Of a DNA stretch of 64,000 nt, positions 1 through 9,089 are shown one piece after another; the stretch's first letter is position 1; the number at the start of each line of letters is the position of its first letter. A model generated the notes under the pieces. It worked only from the letters and a program-made list of their open reading frames with translations. It searched no databases and had not been told where the DNA came from. The translations under genes were made by a program, and so were the position numbers. This stretch comes from Solirubrobacterales bacterium (GTDB lineage Bacteria; Actinomycetota; Thermoleophilia; Solirubrobacterales; Solirubrobacteraceae): contig PKXY01000045.1 in assembly GCA_003132505.1 (NCBI GenBank), forward strand, positions 12,234 through 76,233. Direction: 5' to 3'.

Positions 1-927
1 GGCAAGGAGACGGTGCAGAACATGCTCGCGTTTCGCTTCGCCAACGGCATGTTCGAGCCGCTGTGGAACCGCAACTTCATCGAGAACGTGCAGATCACCG
101 CCGCCGAGGATCTCGGCATCGGCAGCCGCGCCGGCTACTACGACCACGCAGGCGCCCTGCGCGACCTCGTCCAGAACCACATGCTCCAGCTGCTCACGCT
201 GCTGTGTATGGAGCCGCCCGTCACCTTCGCGGCGGACGACGTGCGCGACGAGAAGGTCAAGGTGCTGCACGCGATCCGTCCCCCGGAGCACGACGAGGTG
301 TCGAAGATGAGCGTTCGCGCCCAGTACGGCCCCGGCGTCAGCGGCGGCGAGCACGTGCGCGGCTACCTCGAGGAGGACGGCGTGCCGCCCGACTCGCGGA
401 CCGAGACCTATGTCGCGCTGCGCCTCATCGTCGACAACTGGCGCTGGGCCGGCGTCCCGTTCTACCTGCGCACGGGCAAGCGCCTCGCGCGCAAGGTGAC
501 GGAGATCGCGGTCACGCTGCGTCCCGTCCCCCATCTCGCCTTTGAGCGCGACGGCGCGGCCGGCGTGCGCCCGAACCAGCTCGTGCTCACGCTTCAACCG
601 AACGAGGGGGTCTCGCTGTCACTCGGCGCGAAGGTCCCGGGAGCGCGGATGCGGATCCGCCCGGTGAACATGGAGTTCCTCTACAACACCGCGTTCCTCT
701 CGCAGTCACCCGAGGCTTACGAGCGGCTGATCCTCGACGCCATGCGCGGCGAGGCGACGCTGTTCACGCGCGACGACGAGGTCGAGGCGCAATGGCGGAT
801 CTGCGATCCGATCCTCGCTGCGTGGGAGCGGCAGCGCAAGCATCTGGCGCAATATGCGAGCGGGGCACAGGGTCCGAGCGAGGCCGACGAGCTGCTGCTG
901 CCAGGTCACCGTTGGCGCGCGATCTGA
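1..927 (+). CDS. zwf: Glucose-6-phosphate dehydrogenase, C-terminal part (5' end outside window)
   Basis: The reading frame is open from the first base, so the gene is cut by the window edge; 308 codons are visible of a family usually near 500. The visible part is the C-terminal dimerisation and substrate domain of NADP-dependent G6PDH, oxidising glucose 6-phosphate to 6-phosphogluconolactone. Recognisable stretches are [20 protein letters not shown] at the start, then [20 protein letters not shown], the FYLRTGKRL segment and the NMEFLYN block near the C terminus. It is followed closely by opcA and pgl, the usual actinobacterial oxidative pentose-phosphate order. Identification is by family motifs and context; nothing odd is seen. 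Confidence 0.97.
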   Translation, partial: GKETVQNMLAFRFANGMFEPLWNRNFIENVQITAAEDLGIGSRAGYYDHAGALRDLVQNHMLQLLTLLCMEPPVTFAADDVRDEKVKVLHAIRPPEHDEVSKMSVRAQYGPGVSGGEHVRGYLEEDGVPPDSRTETYVALRLIVDNWRWAGVPFYLRTGKRLARKVTEIAVTLRPVPHLAFERDGAAGVRPNQLVLTLQPNEGVSLSLGAKVPGARMRIRPVNMEFLYNTAFLSQSPEAYERLILDAMRGEATLFTRDDEVEAQWRICDPILAAWERQRKHLAQYASGAQGPSEADELLLPGHRWRAI

Positions 928-937
928 TGCCGGGCTG

Positions 938-1990
938 ATGCCTGCGGTCAACGACACCGTCTGGACGGCCGAGAACACCACGCCGGCGGAGATCGAGGTC
1001 GCGCTGCGCGAATTGCTGGCCGAACGCCATGCCGAGAGCGCGGCGTACGTACCGGCACGCGTGCTCAATCTGGTCTGTGTCGTCGATCGCCAGTGGGCTG
1101 GCGAGATCGCCAACCGGCTGCGGCACGTCGGGCGCAACCACCCGTCACGCACGATCGTCTGCGCGGTCAGCGAGCGGCGCACGACACTCGACGCGGTAGC
1201 CACCGTGGCCGCAGACTCGACGCCGGCCGACGGCGAGCTGGCGCTGACGTTCGAGACGATCGTGATCGACGTCGGTAGTGAGCACCTGCCCTATCTGGAC
1301 TCGATCATCGACCCGCTCGTAGTCACGGACATCCCGACGCTTGTCTGGGCCCCCCACGGCCACTGGGACGCGGTCGATGCGTTGCGCGCCGTCTCGCAAT
1401 GCGTGCTGCTCGACTCGGTCGAGGATCCCGAGGTCGCGGCGGCGCTGCTTCGCGCCGCGAGGCTGCTCGAGTCACGCGACGTCGTCGATCTCGCCTGGCT
1501 GCGCACGACGCCGTGGCGCGAACGGGTCGCAACGATGTTCGACCCGCCGGCGGAGCGCGTTCGCCTGCGCGAGATCTCCGCCGTCGCGGTCCGCCACCAC
1601 TTCGCCTCGGGCGCAGCGGCACTGCTGATCTGCGGCTGGTTCGGCTCGCGCCTGAACTGGCCTGCCGCGCCGCTCCACCGCGACGGGAAGGGCCACGCCG
1701 ACGGCCGGCTCGGTGAGGTGGACGTGGCACTCGACTCGGTCGGCCAGAACGTGCCCGGGCTCGCCGGCCTGACGCTGACCCTCCGCGACGGCAGCTCCCT
1801 GTCGCTCGACCGCGGACCCGGCGGCCTGCACGCGAGCGAGCGCGACGCCGACGGGGCAGAGCGGACCTGGCGCCTGCTCGGCGCGTCGCGCGGCGAGGGC
1901 GGGATCCTCGGCGAGGGCATCCGCCAGTCGCTGGTCGGCGACCCCGTGTACGGCGAGGCCCTGCGCTGTGCGAGCCAGCTGCTCGAATGA
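938..1990 (+). CDS. opcA: Glucose-6-phosphate dehydrogenase assembly protein OpcA
   Basis: A 350-residue protein matching OpcA, the actinobacterial and cyanobacterial partner that supports G6PDH assembly and activity. I place the start at the ATG at 938, ten bases after the zwf stop, giving MPAVNDTVWTAENTTPAEIE; the frame is open further upstream to 854 but that would overlap zwf and adds an Arg/Cys-rich extension with no family character. Typical blocks include RVLNLVCVVDRQWAGEIANR, RHVGRNHPSRTIVC and a central ADLP/LVWAPHGHWD-type region. The stop overlaps the pgl start (ATGA), so translation is probably coupled. Function assigned by family and position. Confidence 0.93.
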   Translation: MPAVNDTVWTAENTTPAEIEVALRELLAERHAESAAYVPARVLNLVCVVDRQWAGEIANRLRHVGRNHPSRTIVCAVSERRTTLDAVATVAADSTPADGELALTFETIVIDVGSEHLPYLDSIIDPLVVTDIPTLVWAPHGHWDAVDALRAVSQCVLLDSVEDPEVAAALLRAARLLESRDVVDLAWLRTTPWRERVATMFDPPAERVRLREISAVAVRHHFASGAAALLICGWFGSRLNWPAAPLHRDGKGHADGRLGEVDVALDSVGQNVPGLAGLTLTLRDGSSLSLDRGPGGLHASERDADGAERTWRLLGASRGEGGILGEGIRQSLVGDPVYGEALRCASQLLE

Positions 1991-2703
1991 ATAGCACGCC
2001 GAGGATCGTTCGTGAGGCCGATCTGGGTGCAGTCTCGGTCGCCGCGGCCAAGCTCTTCGAGGAGCACGCGACGGCGGCGCTTGCCGCGCGCGGCGTCGCG
2101 CACGTGGCGCTCGATGGCGGAACGACGCCGGAGCAGACCTATGCGCTGATCACGCTGGCGAGCTGGGAGGGTGTCGAGCTGTGGTTCGGAGACGAGCGCT
2201 GCGTCGGTCCCGAGGACCCGGAGTCCAACTACCGCATGGTCGCCGCGACGTTGCTCGGCCACGCACCGGGGGCCGTGGTGCACCGCGTTATTGGGGAGCT
2301 CGGTGGCGAAGCAGCGGCGCAGGCCTATGAGAGCGAGCTGCGCAGCCGACTGGCGAGGGACGCGGACGGGGTGCCGGTCTTTGATCTCGTGCTGCTCGGT
2401 ATCGGCGAGGACGGGCACACCGCGTCGCTGTTCGCCGGGAATCCAGCGCTCGACGCGCGTGGCGTCGCCTGCGTGGCGGTGCACGATGCGCCAAAGCCCC
2501 CGCCCGATCGGGTATCGCTCTCACTCGAGGTGCTGCGCGCGGCACGCTCGTGTGTGTTGCTCGCGAGCGGGCCGGGCAAGGCGCCAGCGCTCGCCGCCGC
2601 GCTCGGTGAGCCGACTGCGACAGTTCCCGCCAGCCTGCTCGCGCGCGAGCGCCTCACCGTGATCGCCGACGCAGACGCCCTTGCCGAGACGGGCGCTGCG
2701 TGA
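1987..2703 (+). CDS. pgl: 6-phosphogluconolactonase
   Basis: A 238-residue cytosolic enzyme hydrolysing 6-phosphogluconolactone to 6-phosphogluconate, the second step of the oxidative pentose phosphate pathway. Seen in the sequence: the N-terminal sugar-phosphate loop LDGGTTPEQTY, the FGDERCVGPEDPESNYRM block characteristic of the Pgl/NagB superfamily, and LGIGEDGHTASLFAGNPAL. Length is normal for the family. Its ATG overlaps the opcA stop by four bases and its TGA overlaps the GTG of the next gene, so this is a tightly coupled operon. Confidence 0.96.
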   Translation: MNSTPRIVREADLGAVSVAAAKLFEEHATAALAARGVAHVALDGGTTPEQTYALITLASWEGVELWFGDERCVGPEDPESNYRMVAATLLGHAPGAVVHRVIGELGGEAAAQAYESELRSRLARDADGVPVFDLVLLGIGEDGHTASLFAGNPALDARGVACVAVHDAPKPPPDRVSLSLEVLRAARSCVLLASGPGKAPALAAALGEPTATVPASLLARERLTVIADADALAETGAA

Positions 2704-3260
2704 GCGCGGGCGAGCTCGTCGTCGTCCGCCACGCAGACACCGACTGGTCGGAAAGCGGCCGGCACACCGGCCGCACGGACTTACCGCTGAACCGCGATGG
2801 TCGTGCTGCCGCGGCGAGGCTCAGCGAGCGCCTCGCCGGACGCACGTTCGTCGCTGTCTGGTGCAGCCCGCTGCACCGCGCCGTGGAGACGTGCGAGATC
2901 GCCGGTTTCAGCCGGTCGGCGCAAGAGCGCCACGAGCTCGTCGAGTGGGACTACGGCGCCTACGAGGGCCTGACCACGGAGCAGATTCACGATCAGCGGC
3001 CGGCGTGGGATCTGTGGCGCGACGGCTGCCCGGGTGGCGAGGACGCCGCGGCCGTCGGCGCTCGCGCCGACCACGTGCTCGCGACCGTACCCGATACGGG
3101 CACCGCGCTCGTCTTTTCGCACGGGCATTTCCTGCGCGTTCTGATGGCCCGGTGGCTCGGGCTCGCGCCTGAGCAAGGCGCGCTGTTCCTGGTCGCACCG
3201 GCTGGCATCGGCGTTCTCGCACACGAGCACGATCGCCGCGTGCTGTGGTCGTTGGGCTAG
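2700..3260 (+). CDS. Histidine phosphatase family protein (phosphoglycerate-mutase-like)
   Basis: A 186-residue protein of the histidine phosphatase branch 1 superfamily. The phosphoacceptor signature VVRHADTDWS lies at about residues 8-17, an Arg in CSPLHRAVET follows, and the second catalytic His is in VFSHGHFLRVL near residue 140. The GTG start overlaps the pgl stop, so it is the fourth gene of the zwf-opcA-pgl operon. The substrate cannot be read from the sequence; a sugar-phosphate or phosphoglycolate phosphatase role would fit the neighbours but is inference. Confidence 0.88.
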   Translation: MSAGELVVVRHADTDWSESGRHTGRTDLPLNRDGRAAAARLSERLAGRTFVAVWCSPLHRAVETCEIAGFSRSAQERHELVEWDYGAYEGLTTEQIHDQRPAWDLWRDGCPGGEDAAAVGARADHVLATVPDTGTALVFSHGHFLRVLMARWLGLAPEQGALFLVAPAGIGVLAHEHDRRVLWSLG

Positions 3261-3272
3261 TCTGATCGGCTC

Positions 3273-4142
3273 GTGCACGATCCGATCAGCTACTTCCAGG
3301 CGGTGATCCTGGGGATCGTCCAGGGAATCGCTGAGCCTTTTCCGATCTCGAGCCTCGGCCATGCGGTCGTACTGCCGCGCCTTTTCGGCTGGAACATCCA
3401 TCAGAACGACGGCTATTTCCTGAGCTTCCTGGTGGCGCTTCACCTCGCGACCGCGGTCGTTCTGCTCGTCTACTTCTGGCACGACTGGGTGCGAATCGTA
3501 CGCGGGATGCTGCGCTCGCTGGCCGCGCGTGAGATCAGCGCTGAGGACACCGACGCCCGGCTCGGCTGGCTGTTGGTAGCCGGCACCATCCCCGTCGGAC
3601 TGATCGGCCTCGCGCTTCAGAGCCCGCTGCAGAAACTCTTTGCGTCGGCGGTCGCGGCGGCCTGCTTCCTGATCGTGAACGGCCTCGCGCTGCTCGTCTT
3701 CGAGCGCCTTCGGGCGCGCCCGCCGGCACCGGGCGATTGGGAGGGGGACTCGGATGCGCGCATCGCGCGACTCTCGTTTCTACGCGCCGGCGCCATCGGG
3801 CTATCGCAAGCTGCGGCGCTCGTCCCGGGGATCTCGCGCTCGGGCTTCTCGATGGGCGGCGGGCTCTTGTTCGGCCTCTCGAACGAGGATGCGGCGCGCT
3901 ATGCGTTTCTCCTCGCAACGCCGATAATCGGCGCGGCGGCGATTCTCAAGCTGCCCGACCTGCTTGGCCACCAGGGCAACAACGTTCGCGGGCAGGCGCT
4001 CGTCGGCGCGCTCTGCGCCGCGGCGGTGACTGTTCTGGCCGTCCGCGTCCTGCTGCGCTACCTGACGACCAACCGCCTGCGACCGTTTGGCGTCTACTGC
4101 ATCGCGCTCGGGGCGGTCTGCCTCTTGGCGTTCGAGCTCTGA
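3273..4142 (+). CDS. uppP: Undecaprenyl-diphosphatase (UppP/BacA family)
   Basis: A 289-residue polytopic membrane protein that dephosphorylates undecaprenyl pyrophosphate to recycle the lipid carrier of peptidoglycan synthesis. Motif 1 is GIVQGIAEPFPISSLGH (residues about 14-30), retaining the catalytic Glu and His but with Pro-Phe in place of the common Phe-Leu; motif 2 is PGISRSGFSMGGGL near residue 185. Seven to eight hydrophobic segments are visible. The GTG start at 3273 follows the previous stop by 12 bases, so it may be co-transcribed with the pentose-phosphate operon. Confidence 0.94.
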   Translation: MHDPISYFQAVILGIVQGIAEPFPISSLGHAVVLPRLFGWNIHQNDGYFLSFLVALHLATAVVLLVYFWHDWVRIVRGMLRSLAAREISAEDTDARLGWLLVAGTIPVGLIGLALQSPLQKLFASAVAAACFLIVNGLALLVFERLRARPPAPGDWEGDSDARIARLSFLRAGAIGLSQAAALVPGISRSGFSMGGGLLFGLSNEDAARYAFLLATPIIGAAAILKLPDLLGHQGNNVRGQALVGALCAAAVTVLAVRVLLRYLTTNRLRPFGVYCIALGAVCLLAFEL

Positions 4143-4149
4143 ACGACGG

Positions 4150-4392
4150 CTAAGACGCCCGCGCGGCGCCCTTGCGTGGCCCGCTCGCGAACCACGCAAA
4201 AGCAAACAGGGCCAGCCCGACGACGATCGCCGCGATTCCGTGCTTGAAGTGGTGAGTCGTGGAGCCGGCCTGGTGCCCTGGGAAGAACGATGGCAACGAC
4301 TCGGCCTTGTCGGCGAAGTAGATGCCTGCCACGACGAGCAGGACGATGCCGAGGAGGACGGCGAGCACGACGACGATTCGCGAGCGCTTCAT
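4150..4392 (-). CDS. Small two-helix membrane protein of unknown function
   Basis: An 80-residue protein starting at an ATG (4392). Residues about 6-27 form one hydrophobic helix and 52-70 a second, joined by a soluble loop with a His-rich stretch (STTHHFKH); the C terminus is basic. I do not recognise a family. It is convergent with uppP, with seven bases between stops, and faces an intergenic stretch carrying a long inverted repeat. Its even GC-rich codon use and good membrane topology argue that it is a real gene. Confidence 0.65.
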   Translation of the reverse strand: MKRSRIVVVLAVLLGIVLLVVAGIYFADKAESLPSFFPGHQAGSTTHHFKHGIAAIVVGLALFAFAWFASGPRKGAARAS

Positions 4393-4400
4393 AAGCCGAG

Positions 4401-4483
4401 GTTTATGTCACCAGCGCCGTTTGCAGGCATTTTACCCGTGGATAAAGCTGAAGTAGAGCTTTAGCTTCGACGGTGTCATAAAC
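4401..4483. promoter_or_regulatory. AT-richer divergent intergenic region with nested inverted repeats
   Basis: Between the small membrane gene (minus) and the MscS gene (plus) lies a locally AT-rich stretch. GTTTATGTCACC (4401-4412) is repeated in inverted form as GGTGTCATAAAC (4472-4483), 11 of 12 bases pairing, and inside it TAAAGCT (4443-4449) pairs perfectly with AGCTTTA (4457-4463). This looks like an operator pair or a structured leader rather than a terminator. The regulator is unknown. The remainder up to 4600 shows nothing I can name. Confidence 0.35.
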
Positions 4484-4600
4484 GTACCGGCGGGTGCCGC
4501 AGGCTAGCACACCTTCTCCTCCACGCGCCTTCGCGCCGACTCGCGCCGCGAGCGGCGCTATCGTCGCCCGCGCCAGTCATTTCGCCGCCTCCCGCACCGG

Positions 4601-5569
4601 ATGAGCTCAGAGCCGAATCCACCATCGCCGCACGACCGTTCTGACCGCTGGAGCGGGCTGCCAGGACGGATCGAGAGCTGGCTCGACGTCGTCCCCGAGC
4701 TGACAGCCGGCGCGCTGCGCCGGGCGCGAGCCGAGGCGCTCGTGCTCGCGGCCCTGTTCGCCGGCGTGATCGTCGTCTACGACCACCGCGGGGCGCTGCT
4801 CGGGATCCATTCCCACGACAACCGGGGGACGACCGCCACCACCGCGGCGCAGGTCGTCACCGTGATCCTGCTCGTGTTCCTTGGCTGGGCGATCGCGCGC
4901 GAGGTCGGCCGCGTGCTGGCGCCGTCGCTGCGCAAGCGCGTCGATCCAGCGACGGCCGGGACGCTCGGCTTCCTGATCCGGCTCGCAACGCTGGCGGCCG
5001 CGATCCTCGTTGCACTGCGCTTCGCGGGGGTCAACACCGCAACGATCGCGATCGGGGCGTCGTTCACCGCCGTTGTCTTCGGCCTCGCGGCGCAGCAGAC
5101 GCTCGGCAACCTGATCGCGGGCCTCGTGCTGCTGAGCGCCCGGCCGTTCCGCGTCGGCGAGCGCGTGCGACTCCAGGGCGGGCCGCTTGCCGGACAGATC
5201 GAGGGGACGGCGCGAGCGTTTGGCCTGCTCTACACCACCTTCGCCACCGGTGAGGACCGCCTGCTGATACCCAACAGCGTGGTGCTGAACGTGGCCGTGA
5301 TGCCGTTGCGCGAGCCGACCGCCGTGAGCCTGCGAGCGCGGCTGCGGCCAGGAACAACGCCGCTCGAGCTCCAGCAGCTGCTCGAGGAGCGGCTCACGGT
5401 AGCGCTTCGCCGACGGCCGTCGATCACGCTCGAGGAGCTCGACGGTCCGAACGTCATCGTCAAGATCAGCGCCACGCCGATGAACCCTGCGGACGGCGGG
5501 GCGCTCGCAAGCGAGCTGCTCGAAGCCGTCTCGGCGCGCGTCAGCGACGCAGCTCAGCCGACGACATAG
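4601..5569 (+). CDS. Small-conductance mechanosensitive channel (MscS family)
   Basis: A 322-residue inner-membrane protein. An N-terminal soluble stretch (1-45) is followed by three transmembrane segments (about 48-66, 84-107, 122-145) and the MscS pore helix and beta domain: GVNTATIAIGASFTAVVFGL, then GLAAQQTLGNLIAGLVLL, and the RPFRVGERVRL motif with PNSVVLN further on. It would open on hypo-osmotic membrane tension. It ends convergently with, and overlaps by 16 bases, the RibD-like gene on the other strand. Length is that of a basic MscS rather than a large MscK type. Confidence 0.9.
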   Translation: MSSEPNPPSPHDRSDRWSGLPGRIESWLDVVPELTAGALRRARAEALVLAALFAGVIVVYDHRGALLGIHSHDNRGTTATTAAQVVTVILLVFLGWAIAREVGRVLAPSLRKRVDPATAGTLGFLIRLATLAAAILVALRFAGVNTATIAIGASFTAVVFGLAAQQTLGNLIAGLVLLSARPFRVGERVRLQGGPLAGQIEGTARAFGLLYTTFATGEDRLLIPNSVVLNVAVMPLREPTAVSLRARLRPGTTPLELQQLLEERLTVALRRRPSITLEELDGPNVIVKISATPMNPADGGALASELLEAVSARVSDAAQPTT

Positions 5570-6303
5570 CGCGCGAACAACGCGTCGCCGGCTCCAAGCA
5601 GTTGGCGCAACTCGAGTCCCTGGGGCATCGCCTCGCCCGTGTCGGCAAGCAGCGTCGGACCTGGAGCTCCACCTACGAGCCGCGGCGAGAGCGCGAGGAA
5701 GAGCTCATCGACGACCCGCTCGCGCGCCAGCGCCGCTGCTAGCGTCGGTCCGCCCTCGCACACGACGAGGCCGACGTCGTAGTGCGACTGCAGCTCGGCG
5801 AGACCGTCGGCAAAGTTCTCGCAACGGATGAAGGAGACGGTCGCCAGCGCGCCGTCGAGCGTGGCGGTCCCCGGGCCGAGGACGACGATGTGCGAGTCCG
5901 GATCGGCGAGCAGCGGCAGATCCGCCTGGAGGTCGAGCGAGAGGCTCGCGATCACGGCGAGCGGCTGCTCGCGCAGACCCGCGGCACGGCGGCGCTCGCG
6001 TACTTCCGCGTCGCGGATTATTGGGCCGTAGCGCTCGATCCGCACGGTGCCTGCGCCCGCCATCACCGCGTCGGCCTGAGCCCGCAGCTCATGGAAGAGC
6101 TCCCGGTCAGGCGGGCCACTCAGCGGCGCCGAGCGCCCACCGATCGCCACTCGACCGTCAACGCTCGCGACCATGTTCAAAGCCAACCGCGGGCCGCGCG
6201 GGCGCTGTCGGTCGCCCAACAGCTCGTCACGCCAGCCCGCCAGCGCCTCGCGGGCGTCGCATTCCCCGCCCGCCGGAACGAGCCGTCGAAAGCTAGCCGT
6301 CAC
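5554..6303 (-). CDS. RibD C-terminal / dihydrofolate-reductase-like family protein
   Basis: A 249-residue protein with the fold used by RibD reductase domains. Visible signatures are LALNMVASVDGRVAIGGRSA near residue 40, DAVMAGAGTVRIERYGP, and the NADPH-binding VVCEGGPTLAAALARE around residue 182. It lacks the deaminase domain of bifunctional RibD, so it is either the stand-alone 5-amino-6-ribosylaminouracil reductase or one of the many uncharacterised paralogues. It begins with GTG. No riboflavin genes are adjacent, so the pathway assignment is open. Confidence 0.85.
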   Translation of the reverse strand: MTASFRRLVPAGGECDAREALAGWRDELLGDRQRPRGPRLALNMVASVDGRVAIGGRSAPLSGPPDRELFHELRAQADAVMAGAGTVRIERYGPIIRDAEVRERRRAAGLREQPLAVIASLSLDLQADLPLLADPDSHIVVLGPGTATLDGALATVSFIRCENFADGLAELQSHYDVGLVVCEGGPTLAAALARERVVDELFLALSPRLVGGAPGPTLLADTGEAMPQGLELRQLLGAGDALFARYVVG

Positions 6304-6410
6304 AGATCACCTGTGGTTAGCGCTCCCAAGCACGCTGGTGTCGCGAGCGCCCACGCCACGACCGCGCCCAGCCGCCAGCGGGAGACATACGGCCGTCCCC
6401 CGGGACCGGC

Positions 6411-6818
6411 TTATTCCGACGACTCCTCCGGCGAGAACTCGAGCGCAGCGGAGTTGATGCAGTAGCGCATCCCGGTCGGGTTCGGGCCGTCCTCGAAGAC
6501 GTGGCCAAGATGGCCTTCGCAGGTTGCGCAGAGCACCTCGGTGCGGCGCATCAGCAAGCTCTGGTCCTCCTCAGTCCGGACCGCGTCGCCATCGGCCGGC
6601 TGCCAGAAACTGGGCCAACCTGTGCCCGAGTCGAACTTCGTGTCGGAGCGGAAGAGCTCGGCTCCGCAGCCTGCACAGTGGTACACGCCTGATTGCTTGT
6701 TTGCGTTCAGCTGGCCGCTGAACGCCGCTTCGGTGCCGTGGTGGCGGAGGACCTCAAACTGCTCAGGAGTGAGCGTTGTACGCCACTCTTCTTCTGTCTT
6801 GTCGACTTTGCTAGCCAT
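6411..6818 (-). CDS. msrB: Peptide-methionine (R)-S-oxide reductase MsrB
   Basis: A 135-residue protein repairing methionine-R-sulfoxide in proteins. The zinc site is complete (C48-x2-C51 and C97-x2-C100), the catalytic cysteine is C120 in MRYCINSAAL, and the GTGWPSF loop and EGHLGHVFEDG motif are intact. There is no second resolving cysteine in the usual central position, so reduction would rely on thioredoxin acting directly or another Cys. It stands alone, not fused to MsrA. Confidence 0.96.
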   Translation of the reverse strand: MASKVDKTEEEWRTTLTPEQFEVLRHHGTEAAFSGQLNANKQSGVYHCAGCGAELFRSDTKFDSGTGWPSFWQPADGDAVRTEEDQSLLMRRTEVLCATCEGHLGHVFEDGPNPTGMRYCINSAALEFSPEESSE

Positions 6819-6990
6819 GATCTAAGCGTAGCGCTCAGCCAATCGCGGCGGGTTGCAACGTCCGCGACCTGCTAGCGTGACTCAGTGCAAGAGATGCCGG
6901 AACGTCCGGCCAAGTAGTGCGAGCGCTCGCAGTCGAAGCTTTCAAAGCGTCCTCCGCGTCGCAGCACGATCAAGACAGTGGAGGAACGCA

Positions 6991-7194
6991 ATGCCTACGG
7001 GCACCGTGAAGTGGTTTAGCGACGACAAGGGATTCGGGTTCATTACGCCTGACGATGGCGACAAGGATCTGTTCGTCCATCACACAGGAATCGTCGGCGA
7101 GGGCTATCGCTCGCTGCAGGAGGGCGCCAAGGTGTCCTTCGATGCGGAAGCCGGCGACAAGGGCCCTAAGGCCGTCAACGTCGTACCGCTGTAG
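6991..7194 (+). CDS. Cold-shock protein (CspA family)
   Basis: A 67-residue OB-fold RNA-binding protein. [20 protein letters not shown] contains RNP1 (KGFGFI) and LFVHHTGI carries RNP2. I start it at the ATG at 6991 because GAGGAA at 6981-6986 is a good ribosome binding site and the protein then has the exact family length; the frame is open upstream to 6853 with an Arg/Ser-rich extension that is unlikely to be coding. A strong hairpin follows at 7230. It acts as an RNA chaperone. Confidence 0.96.
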   Translation: MPTGTVKWFSDDKGFGFITPDDGDKDLFVHHTGIVGEGYRSLQEGAKVSFDAEAGDKGPKAVNVVPL

Positions 7195-7229
7195 CACTCG
7201 GCGCACCACTCACTGCTGTGCGACGCTAC

Positions 7230-7254
7230 GGAGCCCGTCCGCGTGACGGGCTCC
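7230..7254 (+). terminator. Hairpin terminator after the cold-shock gene
   Basis: GGAGCCCGTC (7230-7239) pairs perfectly with GACGGGCTCC (7245-7254) around a five-base loop, 36 bases past the stop of the cold-shock gene. There is no U-tract, as is common in high-GC actinobacteria. Confidence 0.75.
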
Positions 7255-7354
7255 GCTGCGCGTCGCCACAGCGCTGACGGCCTAGCCCGGTCGGGCGGTA
7301 TCCTCGCCTGACGTTGACCTGCGCCAGCCCAGCCAGACAGCGCAAAGCGTCGTA

Positions 7355-9016
7355 ATGCAAGGCGACACGAGGGCGGCCGGTTCCCGGATGGTGCTTGCTG
7401 ACGCCAGCGCCGACGCGCCGCGCATGCCGCTTGCCGGTAGCGGTCATCCCGCGCCTGCGCCGAGCGGCGAATCGCTCGCCTGGGACCGCCGTGACGCGGT
7501 TAAGACCGGCGCCGCGGCAGCCGTGTCGTCGGCGGCGCTCACGGCGATGATCATGATCAGCCTGATCATCGCGTCACTCGCGGCTTCGCAGCTTCCGCGG
7601 GAGTACCTCTCTCCGACGGCGCGGCCCGGCGACTACCCGACCTGGCTGTCAGGCCCGCTCGCGCCGCTCACGAGTTGGGTCACCTTGGGCTCCGCCACGC
7701 TGGAGGTGGTTTTCACCGTCGGCATCGCGACGATGTACCTCGCCTACGTCGCCGTGCTGATCTGCGCCCCTCGCGTGCGGCCGGCGTTTGCCCTGAGCGC
7801 CGTCGTCGCGCTGCAGGTCATCTTCTTTCTCTCGCCACCGCTGCCGTTGACCGACATCTTCAACTACCTCAACTACGGTCGGATGGAGATCCTCTACCAC
7901 CTCAATCCGTACACGACGATCCCGGCGCTGGAACCCCACAACGACCCGGTCTTCGCGCTCAGCAACTGGCACGGGCTCGAGAGCCCGTACGGGCCGCTGC
8001 TGACACTGATCTCGATGGCGGTCGTGCCGCTGGGCATCGCCGGCTCATACTGGATCCTGAAGGCCGCACTGCTGCTGACGAGCCTCGGCAGCGTCTGGCT
8101 GGTCTGGGCGTCGGCCGGCCTGCTCGGGCGGCACCGCCTCGGTGCGGCGCTGTTCGTCGGCCTGAACCCGATCGTGCTCGTCTGGGGGCTCGGCGCCGAC
8201 CACAGCGACTTCCTGATGATCTTCCTGGTCACGCTGGGGATGTACCTGCTGATCCAGGCACGCGTGCGTCGTATCCGCGCAGGACCCACGGCGCCGGCAG
8301 CTGCGGGTGCTGGCACCGCCGCCAGACTGCGGGGCGCCTGGCGGCGCGTCCTCTCGTGGATCGACGGCGCGCCCCGCCCGCTCGGCGCGGGCGAACCGGG
8401 CTGGTGGTGGGAGGTGAGCGGCGGCATCTTCCTGGTCGGCGCAGTCGCGATCAAGGCGTCCGCCGTGATTCTGATCCCGGTCGTGCTGGCGGGCAGCGCC
8501 CGAAGGCTGCGGCTCGCCACGGGGGTCTTGATCGGTGCCGCGGGCCTTGGCGCAGCGTCGATCGCCGCCTTCGGTCTGAACGTGCCAGACCTGAGCCAGC
8601 AGGATGCGCTCGTCGTGCCGGGCAGCGTTCCCAACATCGTCGGCTACATCGTCGGAGACGGCGGCGCGTCGCCGGGCGTCCGCGCAGCGTTCACGATCGT
8701 GCTGGCCGTGGCCGTCGTGCTGTGCACGATCTGGGCCTGGCGCAGCCACGACTGGATGCTGCCGTGCGGCTGTGCGACTCTCGCGCTGCTCTTGACGTTG
8801 AGCTGGGAGTTTCCCTGGTATCTGATCTGGCTGCTTCCGTTCGCTGCGCTAGCGCGCGGGCGGCGCATCAGGATCGCAGTGATCGTCCTCGGCGTCTACA
8901 TGTTCCTCCTGGCGATGCCGTACGCGACCACCGTGGAGCGCGACATCGGCCTGCACCCGAACACGACGATCGTCGGGCGCACGAATCAACGCTTCCTCCA
9001 CGCGCTGCTGTTCTGA
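7355..9016 (+). CDS. GT-C membrane glycosyltransferase resembling MptB/GT87 mannosyltransferases
   Basis: A 553-residue polytopic protein with about 12 hydrophobic segments after a soluble N-terminal tail of some 50 residues. The first periplasmic loop holds LTDIFNYLNYGRM, NPYTTIP and SPYGPLLTL, an arrangement like polyprenol-phosphate-mannose-dependent alpha-1,6-mannosyltransferases of actinobacteria (D-x-Y/F-x-Y...GR...NPY...PYGP). The acidic residue of LTDIF is the likely catalytic base. It would extend a cell-envelope mannan or lipoglycan from a lipid-linked sugar. A soluble insert rich in Arg/Ala/Gly sits at about residues 305-350. Donor and acceptor are inferred from family only. Confidence 0.75.
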   Translation: MQGDTRAAGSRMVLADASADAPRMPLAGSGHPAPAPSGESLAWDRRDAVKTGAAAAVSSAALTAMIMISLIIASLAASQLPREYLSPTARPGDYPTWLSGPLAPLTSWVTLGSATLEVVFTVGIATMYLAYVAVLICAPRVRPAFALSAVVALQVIFFLSPPLPLTDIFNYLNYGRMEILYHLNPYTTIPALEPHNDPVFALSNWHGLESPYGPLLTLISMAVVPLGIAGSYWILKAALLLTSLGSVWLVWASAGLLGRHRLGAALFVGLNPIVLVWGLGADHSDFLMIFLVTLGMYLLIQARVRRIRAGPTAPAAAGAGTAARLRGAWRRVLSWIDGAPRPLGAGEPGWWWEVSGGIFLVGAVAIKASAVILIPVVLAGSARRLRLATGVLIGAAGLGAASIAAFGLNVPDLSQQDALVVPGSVPNIVGYIVGDGGASPGVRAAFTIVLAVAVVLCTIWAWRSHDWMLPCGCATLALLLTLSWEFPWYLIWLLPFAALARGRRIRIAVIVLGVYMFLLAMPYATTVERDIGLHPNTTIVGRTNQRFLHALLF

Positions 9017-9054
9017 GCACGCAGCGCGAGTAGCAGCGTGGGCTGGACGAGGAC

Positions 9055-9073
9055 GACGGCCCGAAGGGCCGTC
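9055..9073. terminator. Bidirectional hairpin between convergent genes
   Basis: GACGGCCC (9055-9062) and GGGCCGTC (9066-9073) form a perfect stem with a GAA loop, lying between the stops of the GT-C glycosyltransferase and the rhodanese gene, so it can serve both strands. Confidence 0.75.
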
Positions 9074-9089
9074 CCCGCAGTCTCCGCCG

